Made by a program: the position numbers and the translations under genes
Notes under the pieces: model-generated
What the model was told of the DNA's origin: nothing
The model's input: the letters and a program-made list of their open reading frames with translations, nothing else
Database searches by the model: none
In this document: piece by piece, positions 27,435 to 36,774 of the stretch
Numbering within the stretch: the first letter of the stretch is position 1
Layout: each line of letters opens with the position of its first letter
Assembly (NCBI RefSeq): GCF_000425285.1
Contig: NZ_AUDD01000003.1
Location: forward strand, 124,001 to 188,000
From: Acidipropionibacterium jensenii DSM 20535
Lineage (GTDB): Bacteria; Actinomycetota; Actinomycetes; Propionibacteriales; Propionibacteriaceae
Length of the DNA: 64,000 nt
Reading direction: 5' to 3'

Positions 27435-30250
27435 TGCACCGCCACGTCCCGCCGCACGGCGGCCGGCCGACCCGACCGGTCCCCGCCGGTGACCCGGGCG
27501 CACCGCAGACACCCGGCGACCGGGTCCGAAGGGGTGGCCAGGGCCGGCCCTCGGGTCGCCTCATCGCCCGGCTGGCAGGACGTGAGTTGGCCCGCCACAA
27601 GGCCCGGGCGGCCCTCATCGCGGTGCTGATCGCCCTGCCGGTGGCAATGCTCTGCGGCCTGGGTGTGCTGCAGCGCTACGAGGTCCCGGGTCCCCAGGAC
27701 CATGCCCTGAGCGCCTTCGGCGACGCCGATCTCATCATCGAGGCGATGGCCGGCTGGAGCGGTCGGTGCACCCAGGAGAGCCTCGCCGACACGGCCTGCG
27801 GCGCCGGTTCGGTCGACACCGTCTCGGCGAGCAACCTCTCCCGTCAGCAGCAGGCTCTGCGCTCGATCGGAGACTCGGCGGCGAGCACGACGTCGACCAG
27901 CCCGCTGCTGCCCGGGCATCCCGTGATCCCGGTCCGGACCGCCCATGTCACAGCGGACTGGCAGGGACTGGACGTCGCGGTGACCGTCGTCGGCGCCGAT
28001 CAGATCCGGTTGCGCACCGCCAAGGTGAGGCTTCCCGCCGGCGCCACCACGATGCCCGGACCCGGCGAGGTCTGGGTCGGCAAGGACACCGCCGAGCGGT
28101 ACGGCTGGACGGTCGGCCACACCATGCAGATCGGCACGGCGAGCTACCGGGTCACCGGTCTCACCCGGGTCGAACCGCTGTCCGGACCATCGGTGTGGGT
28201 CGGCCCCGGTCACCCTCTGGTGGCCACGGGCGAACTCAGCTGGTTCGGGACCGGTGCTCCGGTCAGCCGGGCCCAGGCCGATCTGCTCAACTCCCACGGG
28301 TTGGCAGTGATGGACCGGCAGGCCTACCTCGACCTCCAGTCGGATGGACCGGCCGGCGACGGCGCGACGGTCACCATGCTGACTCTGTCGGTGGGGGTGC
28401 TGGCGGCACTGGTGACGGCCACCGTGGCCGGCGCCGCCTTCGCCATCGGGGCCCGCCAGCAGCGCCGCACCCTGGCCCTTCTCGGGGCCACCGGTGCCGA
28501 CCGTCGAGTCATGCAGCAGCTCGTCACGCGGCAGGGGCTGGTCCTCGGTGTGGTCGGATCGGTGCTGGGGGCCGGCCTGGGGCTCGCCGGTGGGAACGGT
28601 TACCTCGCCTGGATCGGCGCCCACAACCCCTACTACCCGCCGTCCGCCCAGATCTCGGTGGGAATCACCGCCGCGGCGCTGGTGGTCGGCGTGGTCTCGG
28701 CCCTGGTCGCGGCCTGGGTGCCGGCTCGCGCGGTGGCCAGGCAGGACGTCCTGGCCGGGGTGCGCCATGCCGAGACGCCGTCAGGTCCCGCCCGTCTCCC
28801 CAGACTCGGTCTGGGACTGGTGCTGAGCGGAGTCGTCCTCGTGGTGGCCGCGGCGGTGATATTCCATCTCGGCTCCTCGGCGACGGATGCCCAGGAGCAC
28901 ACCCAGACGCTGTTCATCCCCGTGATCGTCGGCCAGGTGGTGATCTTCATCGGAATGGTGGCCAGTCTGTCCTGGTGCGTCGATCGGGCCGCCCGCGGCA
29001 GGGGCGGCCCCCTCGGGGTGCGCTTCGCGCTGCGCGACCTGGCCCGCAACAGGGGACGCGGTGCGGCCTGCGTGGCCGCCTCGATGGCGGTGATGGCACT
29101 GATGGCCAGCATCCTGACAGTGGCCGGGTCGCAGGACATCGCCGAGACCCGCAGATACCTGCCGCAGCTTCCCCCCGGCACGGCGGTGCTGGCATCGACC
29201 GACGCCCAGGGCAAGCCCCTGACCGCCGAGAGGGCAGCCGACCAGATTGCCGCCGTCGAGGCAGAGCTGGGCCCGGTCCCGCAACGGGTCCGGTCCCAGC
29301 AGCTGAGGACCTGTGACACCGACCTCTCCGATTCCGGACTGACCTGGTGCTCCGCGATGGTCTCGGTCGTCAGCACGACCGCCACCCGGGTCTCCCCGGA
29401 CCAGGGCGTCATCCAGGATCCGGACGGTCACCGCAGCTACACCCTGCGGGCCGAGGTGGTGGTCGATGACGGATCCCTCTACCACCTGCTGACCGGTCAT
29501 CGGGCCACCCCGGAGGTGCTCAGGGCGATGGACCGCGGTGTCGTCATTCTCAATCCGGCCCTGGCCACCGGCGGCCGTGCCACCGCGGAGATCACCCGGA
29601 ACCAGGGGGAGGACCCCATCGACAGGAGGGTTGCGGTGTTCACCGCCGCCGCGACCGTCGGCGGGAACCGGGTCCCGGCTCTCACCACCAGGGCGATGGC
29701 CGCCCGGCTGGCCGGCATGCCACCGGAGAAGCTGCCACTCGTCCCGGGGGACACCTGGCTGCGTCTGCCGGTGGCACCCACCTCCTCCCAGATCGACCGG
29801 ATCAATGCCGCCATCGCCCGCCGGACCACCGTCCAGCAGGCCTTCGAGCATGAGTCGGGACCCGCGCACAGCTACCGCGCGGTGCTCCGGTGGGGGACGC
29901 TGGTCGCCGCCGTGCTGCTGGTGGCCGTCGCGGTGGTCGTCCTGGCGCTGTCCCTGTCGGACTCCAGGACGGCCCGCCAGAGCGTGGCCGCGGTGGGCGC
30001 CTCCCGTCGCGACCTCAAACGCATCACCGCCGTGCAGTCCCTGGTCACGGTGGGGATCGGCGGGGTGGCGGGAGCCCTGGTCGGAGTCGGGCCGATCGCG
30101 CTAGCCATGTGGGCGCAGGGACCCGCCGGGTCCTGGGGAGTCCCGTGGGGCTACCTGGCGGCGCTGGTCCTCGGTGTCCCGGTGATCGTCGCGGCGGCCG
30201 TGCGGGTCCTCGTCCCCGCCGTCTCCCCGGTGCTGCGGCGCAGGGACTGA
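27434..30250 (+). CDS. FtsX-family ABC transporter permease
   Basis: Membrane subunit of the PadR-controlled transporter, 938 residues. One helix near 60-80 is followed by a large external domain to about 310. The first FtsX core (about 312-430, GATGADRRVMQQLV then LGAGLGLAG), further helices near 460-570, a second external domain and a C-terminal FtsX core (about 820-930, VGASRRDLKRITAVQSLVTVGIGGVAGALVG) complete it. ATG at 27434 is preferred to GTG at 27431 for its spacing from GGGGGGA. No stop-proximal terminator is obvious. Confidence 0.88.
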   Translation: MHRHVPPHGGRPTRPVPAGDPGAPQTPGDRVRRGGQGRPSGRLIARLAGRELARHKARAALIAVLIALPVAMLCGLGVLQRYEVPGPQDHALSAFGDADLIIEAMAGWSGRCTQESLADTACGAGSVDTVSASNLSRQQQALRSIGDSAASTTSTSPLLPGHPVIPVRTAHVTADWQGLDVAVTVVGADQIRLRTAKVRLPAGATTMPGPGEVWVGKDTAERYGWTVGHTMQIGTASYRVTGLTRVEPLSGPSVWVGPGHPLVATGELSWFGTGAPVSRAQADLLNSHGLAVMDRQAYLDLQSDGPAGDGATVTMLTLSVGVLAALVTATVAGAAFAIGARQQRRTLALLGATGADRRVMQQLVTRQGLVLGVVGSVLGAGLGLAGGNGYLAWIGAHNPYYPPSAQISVGITAAALVVGVVSALVAAWVPARAVARQDVLAGVRHAETPSGPARLPRLGLGLVLSGVVLVVAAAVIFHLGSSATDAQEHTQTLFIPVIVGQVVIFIGMVASLSWCVDRAARGRGGPLGVRFALRDLARNRGRGAACVAASMAVMALMASILTVAGSQDIAETRRYLPQLPPGTAVLASTDAQGKPLTAERAADQIAAVEAELGPVPQRVRSQQLRTCDTDLSDSGLTWCSAMVSVVSTTATRVSPDQGVIQDPDGHRSYTLRAEVVVDDGSLYHLLTGHRATPEVLRAMDRGVVILNPALATGGRATAEITRNQGEDPIDRRVAVFTAAATVGGNRVPALTTRAMAARLAGMPPEKLPLVPGDTWLRLPVAPTSSQIDRINAAIARRTTVQQAFEHESGPAHSYRAVLRWGTLVAAVLLVAVAVVVLALSLSDSRTARQSVAAVGASRRDLKRITAVQSLVTVGIGGVAGALVGVGPIALAMWAQGPAGSWGVPWGYLAALVLGVPVIVAAAVRVLVPAVSPVLRRRD

Positions 30251-30326
30251 GCCGGTCCCAACCCCGGGGAATTGCCGGGTCATCCCTGCTCACAGCGAGA
30301 TTTCGGGAAAACAAGGTGCCCTGACA

Positions 30327-30332
30327 TAGGAT
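30327..30332 (+). promoter_or_regulatory. Predicted -10 of pnp and its long leader
   Basis: TAGGAT, 188 bases before the pnp ATG. The leader carries the palindrome CTTCGATCGAAG (30438-30449). PNPase genes are often autoregulated through structured leaders cut by RNase III; that this applies here is inference. Confidence 0.4.
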
Positions 30333-30520
30333 CGAAGGGCAACTATTGCGAATATCTAGAGAAGCAGACCGCCGCCTGGTCCGGAGTGCACGTCTCGGTC
30401 CTCGGTAGTGGCCAGCGGGTGAGAACTCCCCCGATGGCTTCGATCGAAGACCGGCGCGAGTGCCGGAGGCGCAGAAGAGCGCCCGCGGAGGCGGCGGCCT
30501 CACATGAAAGGAATCCCCAT

Positions 30521-32722
30521 ATGGAGGGACCCGGTCTCGAATTCACCGAGGCAGTCATCGACAACGGATCGTTCGGCAAGCATGTCGTCCGGTTCGAGGC
30601 GGGCCTGCTGGCCCAGCAGGCGGACGGCTCGTCGGCCGTCTACCTGGACGGCGACACCATGCTGCTGTCCACCACCACCGCCGCCAAGACCCCCCGCGAC
30701 TCCATCGACTTCTTCCCGCTGACGGTCGATGTCGAGGAGCGCATGTACGCCGCCGGGCGGATCCCCGGCTCCTTCTTCCGCCGCGAGGGCCGCCCCTCGG
30801 AGAACGCCATCCTGGCCTGCCGGCTCATCGACCGCCCGCTGCGTCCGACCTTCGTCAAGGGTCTGCGCAACGAGGTCCAGGTCGTGGTGACCGTGCCGGC
30901 CCTCAACCCGTCCGTCTACTACGACGTCGTCGCCATCAACGCGGCCTCGATGTCCACCCAGCTCGCCGGGCTGCCCTTCTCCGGGCCCATCGGCGGAGTC
31001 CGGATGGCCCTCATCGACGACCAGTGGGTGTGCTTCCCCGACGTCGAGCAGCGCAAGGAGTCGACCTTCGACATGGTGGTCGCCGGCCGCGTGCTGGCCG
31101 ACGGCGACGTCGCCATCATGATGGTGGAGGCCGAGTCGACCCCCGCCACCTGGAACCTGGTCCGCTCCGGACGCACCGCCCCCACCGAGGAGGTCGTCGC
31201 CACCGGTCTGGAGGCCGCCAAGCCCTTCATCAAGGTGCTGTGCGACGCCCAGGTGGCGCTGGCCGCCAAGCTGCCCAAGGAGACCTACGACTTCCCGGTC
31301 TTCAAGGACTACGAGCAGGACGTCTACGACGCCGTCGAGGCCAAGGGCCACGACGAGCTCTCGCGGATCGAGCAGATCGCCGCGAAGCTGGAGCGTCAGG
31401 ACGCCGAGTCCGACCTCAAGAGCCGCATCAAGGCCGACCTGGCCGCCCAGTTCCCCGGCCGTGAGGCCGAGGTGTCCGGCGCCTTCAAGGCCATGATGAA
31501 GAAGATCGTGCGCAAGCGCGTGCTCGACGAGGGAGTCCGCATCGACGGTCGCGGTCCCCGCGACATCCGGACCCTGTCGGCCGAGGTCGGCATCATCCCC
31601 CGGGTGCACGGCTCGGCCCTGTTCCAGCGCGGTGAGACCCAGATCCTGGGAGTCACCACCCTCAACATGCTCGACATGGAGCAGAAGCTGGACACCTTGT
31701 CCCCGGACAAGACCCGGCGCTACATGCACAACTACAACATGCCGCCCTACTCCACCGGTGAGACCGGCCGGGTCGGCTCCCCGAAGCGCCGCGAGGTCGG
31801 CCACGGCAACCTTGCCGAGCGCGCCCTCATCCCGGTGCTGCCGGATCGTGACGAGTTCCCCTACGCCATCCGCCAGGTCTCCGAGGCGATCGGCTCGAAC
31901 GGGTCCACCTCGATGGGTTCGGTGTGCGCCTCGACGATGGCCCTGCTCAACGCCGGTGTGCCGCTGCGCGCCTCGGTGGCAGGCATCGCCATGGGCCTGA
32001 TGAGCGAGCCCAATGACGACGGCTCGACCAAGTACCTGGCCCTCACCGACATCCTGGGAGCCGAGGACGCCCTGGGCGACATGGACTTCAAGGTCGCCGG
32101 CACCAGCGAGTTCGTCACCGCCCTGCAGCTCGACACCAAGCTCGACGGCATCCCCGCCGATGTGCTGGCTGCCGCGCTGACCCAGGCCAAGGAGGCTCGC
32201 ACCGCGATCCTCGAGGTGATGAACGACGCCATCGACGAGCCCGACGAGATGGCTCCGACCGCGCCGCGCATCCTCACCGTGCACATTCCGGTCGACAAGA
32301 TCGGCGAGGTCATCGGGCCGAAGGGCAAGATGATCAACCAGATGCAGGAGGACACCGGGGCCAACATCTCGGTGCAGGACGACGGCACGATCTTCATCGG
32401 TGCCGCCGACGGCGCATCTGCCGAGGCCGCCCGCGACCTGGTCAATGCCATCGCCAACCCGCAGATGCCCGAGGTGGGGGAGCGGTTCCTGGGCACCGTG
32501 GTGAAGACCACGAGCTTCGGCGCCTTCGTCTCCCTGCTGCCCGGCAAGGACGGACTGCTGCACATCTCCAAGATGCGCGACCTCAACGACGGCAAGCGCG
32601 TCGAGGCGGTCGAGGACGTCCTCAGCGTGGGACAGACAATCCAGGTCGAGATCGCCGAGATCGACGACCGCGGCAAGCTGTCCCTGATCCTGGCCTCCGA
32701 CGACAAGGATGACGAGGACTGA
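30521..32722 (+). CDS. pnp: Polyribonucleotide nucleotidyltransferase (PNPase / GPSI)
   Basis: Phosphorolytic 3'-5' exoribonuclease that also synthesises tails; in actinobacteria it is also called guanosine pentaphosphate synthetase I. It has 733 residues: two RNase PH domains (about 1-220 and 330-560, with [15 protein letters not shown] and [19 protein letters not shown]), KH domain ([20 protein letters not shown], about 590-645) and S1 domain ([23 protein letters not shown], about 650-720). ATG follows AAAGGA; an open upstream extension is leader sequence. Confidence 0.97.
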   Translation: MEGPGLEFTEAVIDNGSFGKHVVRFEAGLLAQQADGSSAVYLDGDTMLLSTTTAAKTPRDSIDFFPLTVDVEERMYAAGRIPGSFFRREGRPSENAILACRLIDRPLRPTFVKGLRNEVQVVVTVPALNPSVYYDVVAINAASMSTQLAGLPFSGPIGGVRMALIDDQWVCFPDVEQRKESTFDMVVAGRVLADGDVAIMMVEAESTPATWNLVRSGRTAPTEEVVATGLEAAKPFIKVLCDAQVALAAKLPKETYDFPVFKDYEQDVYDAVEAKGHDELSRIEQIAAKLERQDAESDLKSRIKADLAAQFPGREAEVSGAFKAMMKKIVRKRVLDEGVRIDGRGPRDIRTLSAEVGIIPRVHGSALFQRGETQILGVTTLNMLDMEQKLDTLSPDKTRRYMHNYNMPPYSTGETGRVGSPKRREVGHGNLAERALIPVLPDRDEFPYAIRQVSEAIGSNGSTSMGSVCASTMALLNAGVPLRASVAGIAMGLMSEPNDDGSTKYLALTDILGAEDALGDMDFKVAGTSEFVTALQLDTKLDGIPADVLAAALTQAKEARTAILEVMNDAIDEPDEMAPTAPRILTVHIPVDKIGEVIGPKGKMINQMQEDTGANISVQDDGTIFIGAADGASAEAARDLVNAIANPQMPEVGERFLGTVVKTTSFGAFVSLLPGKDGLLHISKMRDLNDGKRVEAVEDVLSVGQTIQVEIAEIDDRGKLSLILASDDKDDED

Positions 32723-32729
32723 CTCACTG

Positions 32730-32791
32730 GGGGACGTCGTCCCTCAGCACTGAGTGCACCGGGGACGTCGTCCCTCAGCACTGAGCGCACC
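32730..32791 (+). repeat. Tandem 31-bp direct repeat after pnp
   Basis: Two adjacent 31-base units (32730-32760, 32761-32791) differ at one base only. Each unit holds two small hairpins, GGGAC-GTC-GTCCC and CTCAG-CA-CTGAG. It begins 8 bases after the pnp stop. Confidence 0.75.
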
Positions 32792-32818
32792 AGGGAGGAC
32801 CTCCCCGAGCACAGTTCA

Positions 32819-32864
32819 CAGCGGCCCCCGGGTCCGGAAGATCTTCCGGACCCGGGGGCCGCTG
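32819..32864. terminator. Bidirectional terminator, 46-bp perfect palindrome
   Basis: Arms of 23 bp (CAGCGGCCCCCGGGTCCGGA... and its exact complement) centred between 32841 and 32842. It sits between convergent pnp and the gene at 32897. Confidence 0.85.
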
Positions 32865-32896
32865 CGTGCCCCTCCCAGGACCTCACGGATCGACGG

Positions 32897-33391
32897 TCAG
32901 CGCCGGGCCCACGCCCGGACCCGCGCCCGGACCAGGGCGAGGATCCCGATGGTGACGAGCAGCACCAGGGTGGTGGCCACGGACCCGAGCCACGACGGGA
33001 TCGCGATGGTGGCGAAGAAGGAGTGGACCGGGTGCTCGAAGACGTGCTCGTCGGCGTGCGCGCCGCCGTGGCTGAGGACCACCGCCATCTCGCCCAGATG
33101 GCCGATGCACCATCCGGCGAAGGTCACCGTGGGGATCCAGGTGAGGACGCGAACCGCCTTCGATGTGGAGATGCGCCGGATCCCGGCCAGCAGGATGATG
33201 GCTACGACGCAGACGGGGGCTCCCACCAGGTGGAAGGCCAGGTGGCCCCAACTCTGCTCCATGGGCAGGAAGATGAAGGGCAGAGCGGCAGAGACGATGA
33301 GGACGGCGGCCAGCGCGGCCGTTCTCGGACCGGTTCCGGAGGTGGCAGTGCCGGTGGGTGCCACCGTCCGGGGTGCTGACAGGGATGTCAT
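32897..33391 (-). CDS. Hypothetical four-helix membrane protein
   Basis: Not recognised. It has 164 residues: a Ser/Thr/Pro-rich cytoplasmic head, then about four hydrophobic segments (near 27-46, 52-72, 83-107, 128-152). His residues cluster at WGHLAFHLVG, CIGHLGEMAVVLSHGGAHADEHVFEHPVHSFF, possibly metal- or haem-related, but no motif is diagnostic. A strong AGGAGGAG precedes the ATG. It diverges from the membrane protein/two-component operon, with TAGGGT at 33428-33423 as its likely -10. Confidence 0.7.
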   Translation of the reverse strand: MTSLSAPRTVAPTGTATSGTGPRTAALAAVLIVSAALPFIFLPMEQSWGHLAFHLVGAPVCVVAIILLAGIRRISTSKAVRVLTWIPTVTFAGWCIGHLGEMAVVLSHGGAHADEHVFEHPVHSFFATIAIPSWLGSVATTLVLLVTIGILALVRARVRAWARR

Positions 33392-33422
33392 GGCTCCTCC
33401 TCTGTGGGCTTGAGGTGGCTCG

Positions 33423-33428
33423 ACCCTA
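33423..33428 (-). promoter_or_regulatory. Predicted -10 for the gene at 32897-33391
   Basis: TAGGGT on the minus strand, 31 bases before the ATG. No clear -35. Confidence 0.4.
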
Positions 33429-33501
33429 CGATCGGGCCCGGGCGTCACACATCGGCGATCTGACCTATTTCCTCTCGACCCCGCTCGGGAGACCATTGAG
33501 C

Positions 33502-34173
33502 ATGTCGAACAGGTCATGGCGGACTGCCATCTGGTGCGTCGCGGCGGTGGTGACTCCCGCCGCCATCTGGGCGATCGCGCTGCCCTGGCCGGCCGACAGC
33601 GACCTGGGGTTCGTCCTTCCCGTTCCGGTCCTGGCGGTGATGGCCCTGTCGGGAGCGGGAATTCTGCTGCTGGCCGGGGGCCAGAGCTCGGCCGGGCTGC
33701 GTGCCACCATGGCGATCCTCGGCCTGACCCTGCTGGGCTACCCCTGCCTGCTGGCGATGTCGGCCGCCTCACGGGGCGGTCCGCTGGTGGCGGGCGCCGC
33801 ATTCGCGGGCCACCTGATCCCGCTGACCATGGTCAGTGTGACTCCGGTGCTGGCCGTCTCCGTGGTCACCGCCAGGAGTCACCGGGGCTGGATCGCGGCG
33901 ATTCTCCTGGTGACCGCGGTGACCACGGTCGTCGACATCACCGGTGTCCGGGTCCTGATCGTGCTGGCCTCTGTCGTCCGGATGTCCGGATTCGTGCTGC
34001 CGATCGCGGCGACCTGGCCGCTGGTCAGGAACACCGCCGCCGACATGAGACGGCGGGCCATCGTGTGCGGGATGGCCTCGGTGGTGCCGGTGCTGATGCT
34101 CGGTCTGACCGGCTGCGCCGTCGCCATCGCCGGCCTCACCTGGGGGCCACCCGGCAGCGACCGACCTGGCTGA
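33502..34173 (+). CDS. Hypothetical membrane protein linked to a two-component system
   Basis: Not recognised as a family. It has 223 residues with six or seven hydrophobic segments filling most of the length, little loop sequence, and no catalytic motif. ATG at 33502 follows GGGAGA. It ends in TGATG, the A being the first base of the histidine kinase start codon, so it is translationally coupled. It may be a sensor partner or an effector of the kinase; both are inference. Confidence 0.75.
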   Translation: MSNRSWRTAIWCVAAVVTPAAIWAIALPWPADSDLGFVLPVPVLAVMALSGAGILLLAGGQSSAGLRATMAILGLTLLGYPCLLAMSAASRGGPLVAGAAFAGHLIPLTMVSVTPVLAVSVVTARSHRGWIAAILLVTAVTTVVDITGVRVLIVLASVVRMSGFVLPIAATWPLVRNTAADMRRRAIVCGMASVVPVLMLGLTGCAVAIAGLTWGPPGSDRPG

Positions 34174-35276
34174 TGCGCCGGTCGGCGATCCTGTGGATGC
34201 TCGCCGGGGTGCTGGCCGTCGTCACCCTCATCCTCGCAGCCGGCGGGGTGCTGGTGGCATCGGCGTTCGTGAGGGCCCCGGTCGCCATGCTGGTCGGGGT
34301 GCTCCTCACCGGGGCGGTCGGCCTGGTGTCGGTGCGCCTCCACCACTGGGCCGGGCGGCTGATCGACCCCACGGCGGAGATCGAGACGGAGCTGGCCGGC
34401 CTGGGGGAGGTCTCCGGCCACCGCCGGATGGCCCTCCAACAGGTGCTGCGCAAGGTGACCGGGGACCCGTCGCTGAGCCTGGCGGTGCGCGCCGACGACA
34501 CCTGGGTCGACGCGGACGGCAACCCGATCTCCCCGCCCGCCGACGCCGTGCCCCTCGGCAGGGCCGGCGGGGACGCACTGGTGATCTGTTCGCGGCCGGA
34601 GCTGTCGGGTCGGATCGCCCGGGTGGGCGACTGGGGCAGTCTGCTGGACCCGGCCGTGATGGAGGCCGTTGTCGAGCAGGAGGCGGCCCGGGCGGACCGG
34701 GCGGCCGCCGCGGAGCGCAGCAGGATCAGCCGCGACCTGCACGACGGTGTCCAGGCCCACCTTCTCGGCATCGCGCTGAACCTCCAACTGTCGGGCCGGG
34801 GTCTGGAGGAGCCCGGCGCCCGGCTGCTCGTCGAGGAGACCGTGGTGGGGCTGAGGGACGCCGTCAGCCAGGTGCGCGCCCTGGCCGAGGGCGGTGCGCC
34901 CACGGTGCTGGTGACCGATGGGCTGGGGGCGGCCCTGGCGCACCTCGTCCGGCCCCTCGACGTCGTCACCCAGACCCGGCTGCCCGAGCGCAGACACTCC
35001 GCGGAGGTTGAGGAGACCGCCTTCTTCGTCGCCAGCGAGGCGATCGCCAATGCGGTGAAGCACGCCGGCGCCGACCACATCGAGATCGCCGTCGAGGAGA
35101 CCGGCAGTGTCCTGACCGTCATCGTCACCGACGACGGGGTGGGCGGGGCGGATCTCCGGCTGGGAACCGGACTGCGCGGCATCACCGAGCGGGTGGCGGC
35201 CTTCGGCGGCCTGCTGGTGGTCCGCGAGGCGCGACCGCGCGGCACGGTGGTGGAGGCGAGCCTGCCATGCGGGTAG
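34173..35276 (+). CDS. NarL-type sensor histidine kinase
   Basis: Membrane kinase of a two-component system. It has 367 residues. Two N-terminal helices (about 5-31, 36-54) with almost no external loop suggest it senses the membrane or a partner protein. The HisKA_3 H-box has H190 (RISRDLHDGVQAHLLGI), and the HATPase domain shows SEAIANAVKHAGA (N box) and VTDDGVGGADLRLGTGLRGITERV (G boxes). It overlaps the regulator gene by 10 bases. Confidence 0.93.
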   Translation: MRRSAILWMLAGVLAVVTLILAAGGVLVASAFVRAPVAMLVGVLLTGAVGLVSVRLHHWAGRLIDPTAEIETELAGLGEVSGHRRMALQQVLRKVTGDPSLSLAVRADDTWVDADGNPISPPADAVPLGRAGGDALVICSRPELSGRIARVGDWGSLLDPAVMEAVVEQEAARADRAAAAERSRISRDLHDGVQAHLLGIALNLQLSGRGLEEPGARLLVEETVVGLRDAVSQVRALAEGGAPTVLVTDGLGAALAHLVRPLDVVTQTRLPERRHSAEVEETAFFVASEAIANAVKHAGADHIEIAVEETGSVLTVIVTDDGVGGADLRLGTGLRGITERVAAFGGLLVVREARPRGTVVEASLPCG

Positions 35277-35905
35277 TCATCGCCGAGGACCAGGTGCTGC
35301 TGCGGGACGGACTCGCACGGCTGCTGGAGAGTGCCGGCCACCTGGCGGTCGCCCCGGTCGGTGACGCCCGGGCGCTCATCAGCCAGGTCAACCTGAACCG
35401 TCCCGACCTGGTGATGGCCGACATCCGGATGCCGCCGAGCTACACCGACGAGGGGGTGCGAGCCGTGAGCACCCTGCGGCGGGCCTGGCCGCAGCTGGCG
35501 GTGATGATGCTCTCCCAGGTCGTCGACCAGGAGCTGGTGGACCAGATGAGGGATGGGGCCCCGCGGTCCTTCGGCTACCTCCTCAAGGACCGGGTGCTCG
35601 ACACCGAGGTCTTCCTCGACCAGCTCGAGACGGTCGCCGCCGGTGGCACGGTCTTCGACCAGACGGTCGTCGACGACTACCTCAGTCGCGGTCGAGGACG
35701 GGTCGGCCGACTCACCGATCGCGAGGCGCAGGTGCTGCGGCTGGTGGCCTCGGGCCGCAGCAACGCCGGGATCGCCGACGCCCTGGTGATCTCCCGGCGC
35801 ACCGTCGACGCCCACCTGCGCTCCATCTTCGCCAAGCTCGGCATCGAGTCCGCCGCCCACGACAACCAGCGCGTCCTGGCGGCTCTCGACTGGCTCGCCG
35901 GCTGA
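35267..35905 (+). CDS. NarL/LuxR-family response regulator
   Basis: DNA-binding partner of the upstream kinase. It has 212 residues. In the receiver domain D52 (LVMADIRMPP) is the predicted phosphorylation site, with E7/D8 acidic pocket and K106-region KD. The C-terminal LuxR helix-turn-helix is LTDREAQVLRLVASGRSNAGIADALVISRRTVDAHLRSIFAKLGI. The target promoter is not evident, but the divergent gene at 32897 is a natural candidate. Confidence 0.94.
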   Translation: MRVVIAEDQVLLRDGLARLLESAGHLAVAPVGDARALISQVNLNRPDLVMADIRMPPSYTDEGVRAVSTLRRAWPQLAVMMLSQVVDQELVDQMRDGAPRSFGYLLKDRVLDTEVFLDQLETVAAGGTVFDQTVVDDYLSRGRGRVGRLTDREAQVLRLVASGRSNAGIADALVISRRTVDAHLRSIFAKLGIESAAHDNQRVLAALDWLAG

Positions 35906-35987
35906 TCCCGGGGACTCCTTGCAGGCGGGCCGCGCCGGTGGCGAGCCGGGCCGGGCGAGGGAGTCTCTCGATCCACCGTGTCGTCTG

Positions 35988-35993
35988 TAGGGT
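35988..35993 (+). promoter_or_regulatory. Predicted -10 of dapB
   Basis: TAGGGT, 33 bases before the dapB ATG. -35 unclear. Confidence 0.4.
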
Positions 35994-36026
35994 GGGAGCC
36001 GAGTTGCCCCCACGGAAGGACGAAGG

Positions 36027-36767
36027 ATGATCAAGGTCGGTGTGTTCGGCGCGAAGGGTCGGATGGGCAGTGAGGTGTGCCGGGTGGTCGAGGCCGCCGA
36101 GGACCTCGAACTGGTCGGCGGGATCGGCCCCGGCCAGGACCGCTCCGCCCTCGAGGGCGCCGACGTCATCGTCGACTTCACCCAACCGGACGCCGTGATG
36201 GACAACCTGGCCTGGGCCATCGACCACGACATCGACACCGTGGTCGGCACCTCCGGGTTCACCGCCGAGAAGTACGACGCGCTGCGCGCCCAGCTGGCCG
36301 ACCACCCCACCACCGGCTGCCTGGTGGCCCCGAACTTCGGCATCGGCGCGGTGCTCATGATGCACTTCGCCGAGCAGGCCGCCCGCTTCTTCGAGTCGGT
36401 CGAGATCATCGAGCTGCACCACGCACACAAGGCCGATGCCCCTTCCGGAACCGCCGTCGCCACCGCGGAGAAGATCGCCGCTGCGCGCAGTGCGGCGGGT
36501 CTGCCCGCCGTGCCGGACGCCACCACCCAGGAGATGGCCGGCGCCCGCGGGGCCACCGTCGACGGCATCCATGTCCACAGCGTCCGACTGCCCGGCCTGG
36601 TCGCCCATCAGCAGGTGATGCTCGGCTCCCTGGGGGAGACCCTCACCATCAAGCACGACTCCTTCGACCGGGCCTCCTTCATGGCCGGGGTGCTCGCCGG
36701 GGTGCGGTCGATCGGTTCGCGGCCCGGTCTGACCGTGGGCATCGAGGGTCTCCTCGGGCTCCAGTGA
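36027..36767 (+). CDS. dapB: 4-hydroxy-tetrahydrodipicolinate reductase
   Basis: NAD(P)H-dependent step of the lysine/diaminopimelate pathway that feeds peptidoglycan. It has 246 residues. The nucleotide loop GVFGAKGRMGSEV is at 5-17 and the active-site signature is IELHHAHKADAPSGTA. Length and motifs match the actinobacterial short form. dapA and thyX, often near dapB in relatives, are absent here; the next gene is an unrelated membrane-associated protein 7 bases on. Confidence 0.96.
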   Translation: MIKVGVFGAKGRMGSEVCRVVEAAEDLELVGGIGPGQDRSALEGADVIVDFTQPDAVMDNLAWAIDHDIDTVVGTSGFTAEKYDALRAQLADHPTTGCLVAPNFGIGAVLMMHFAEQAARFFESVEIIELHHAHKADAPSGTAVATAEKIAAARSAAGLPAVPDATTQEMAGARGATVDGIHVHSVRLPGLVAHQQVMLGSLGETLTIKHDSFDRASFMAGVLAGVRSIGSRPGLTVGIEGLLGLQ

Positions 36768-36774
36768 GGACCCG

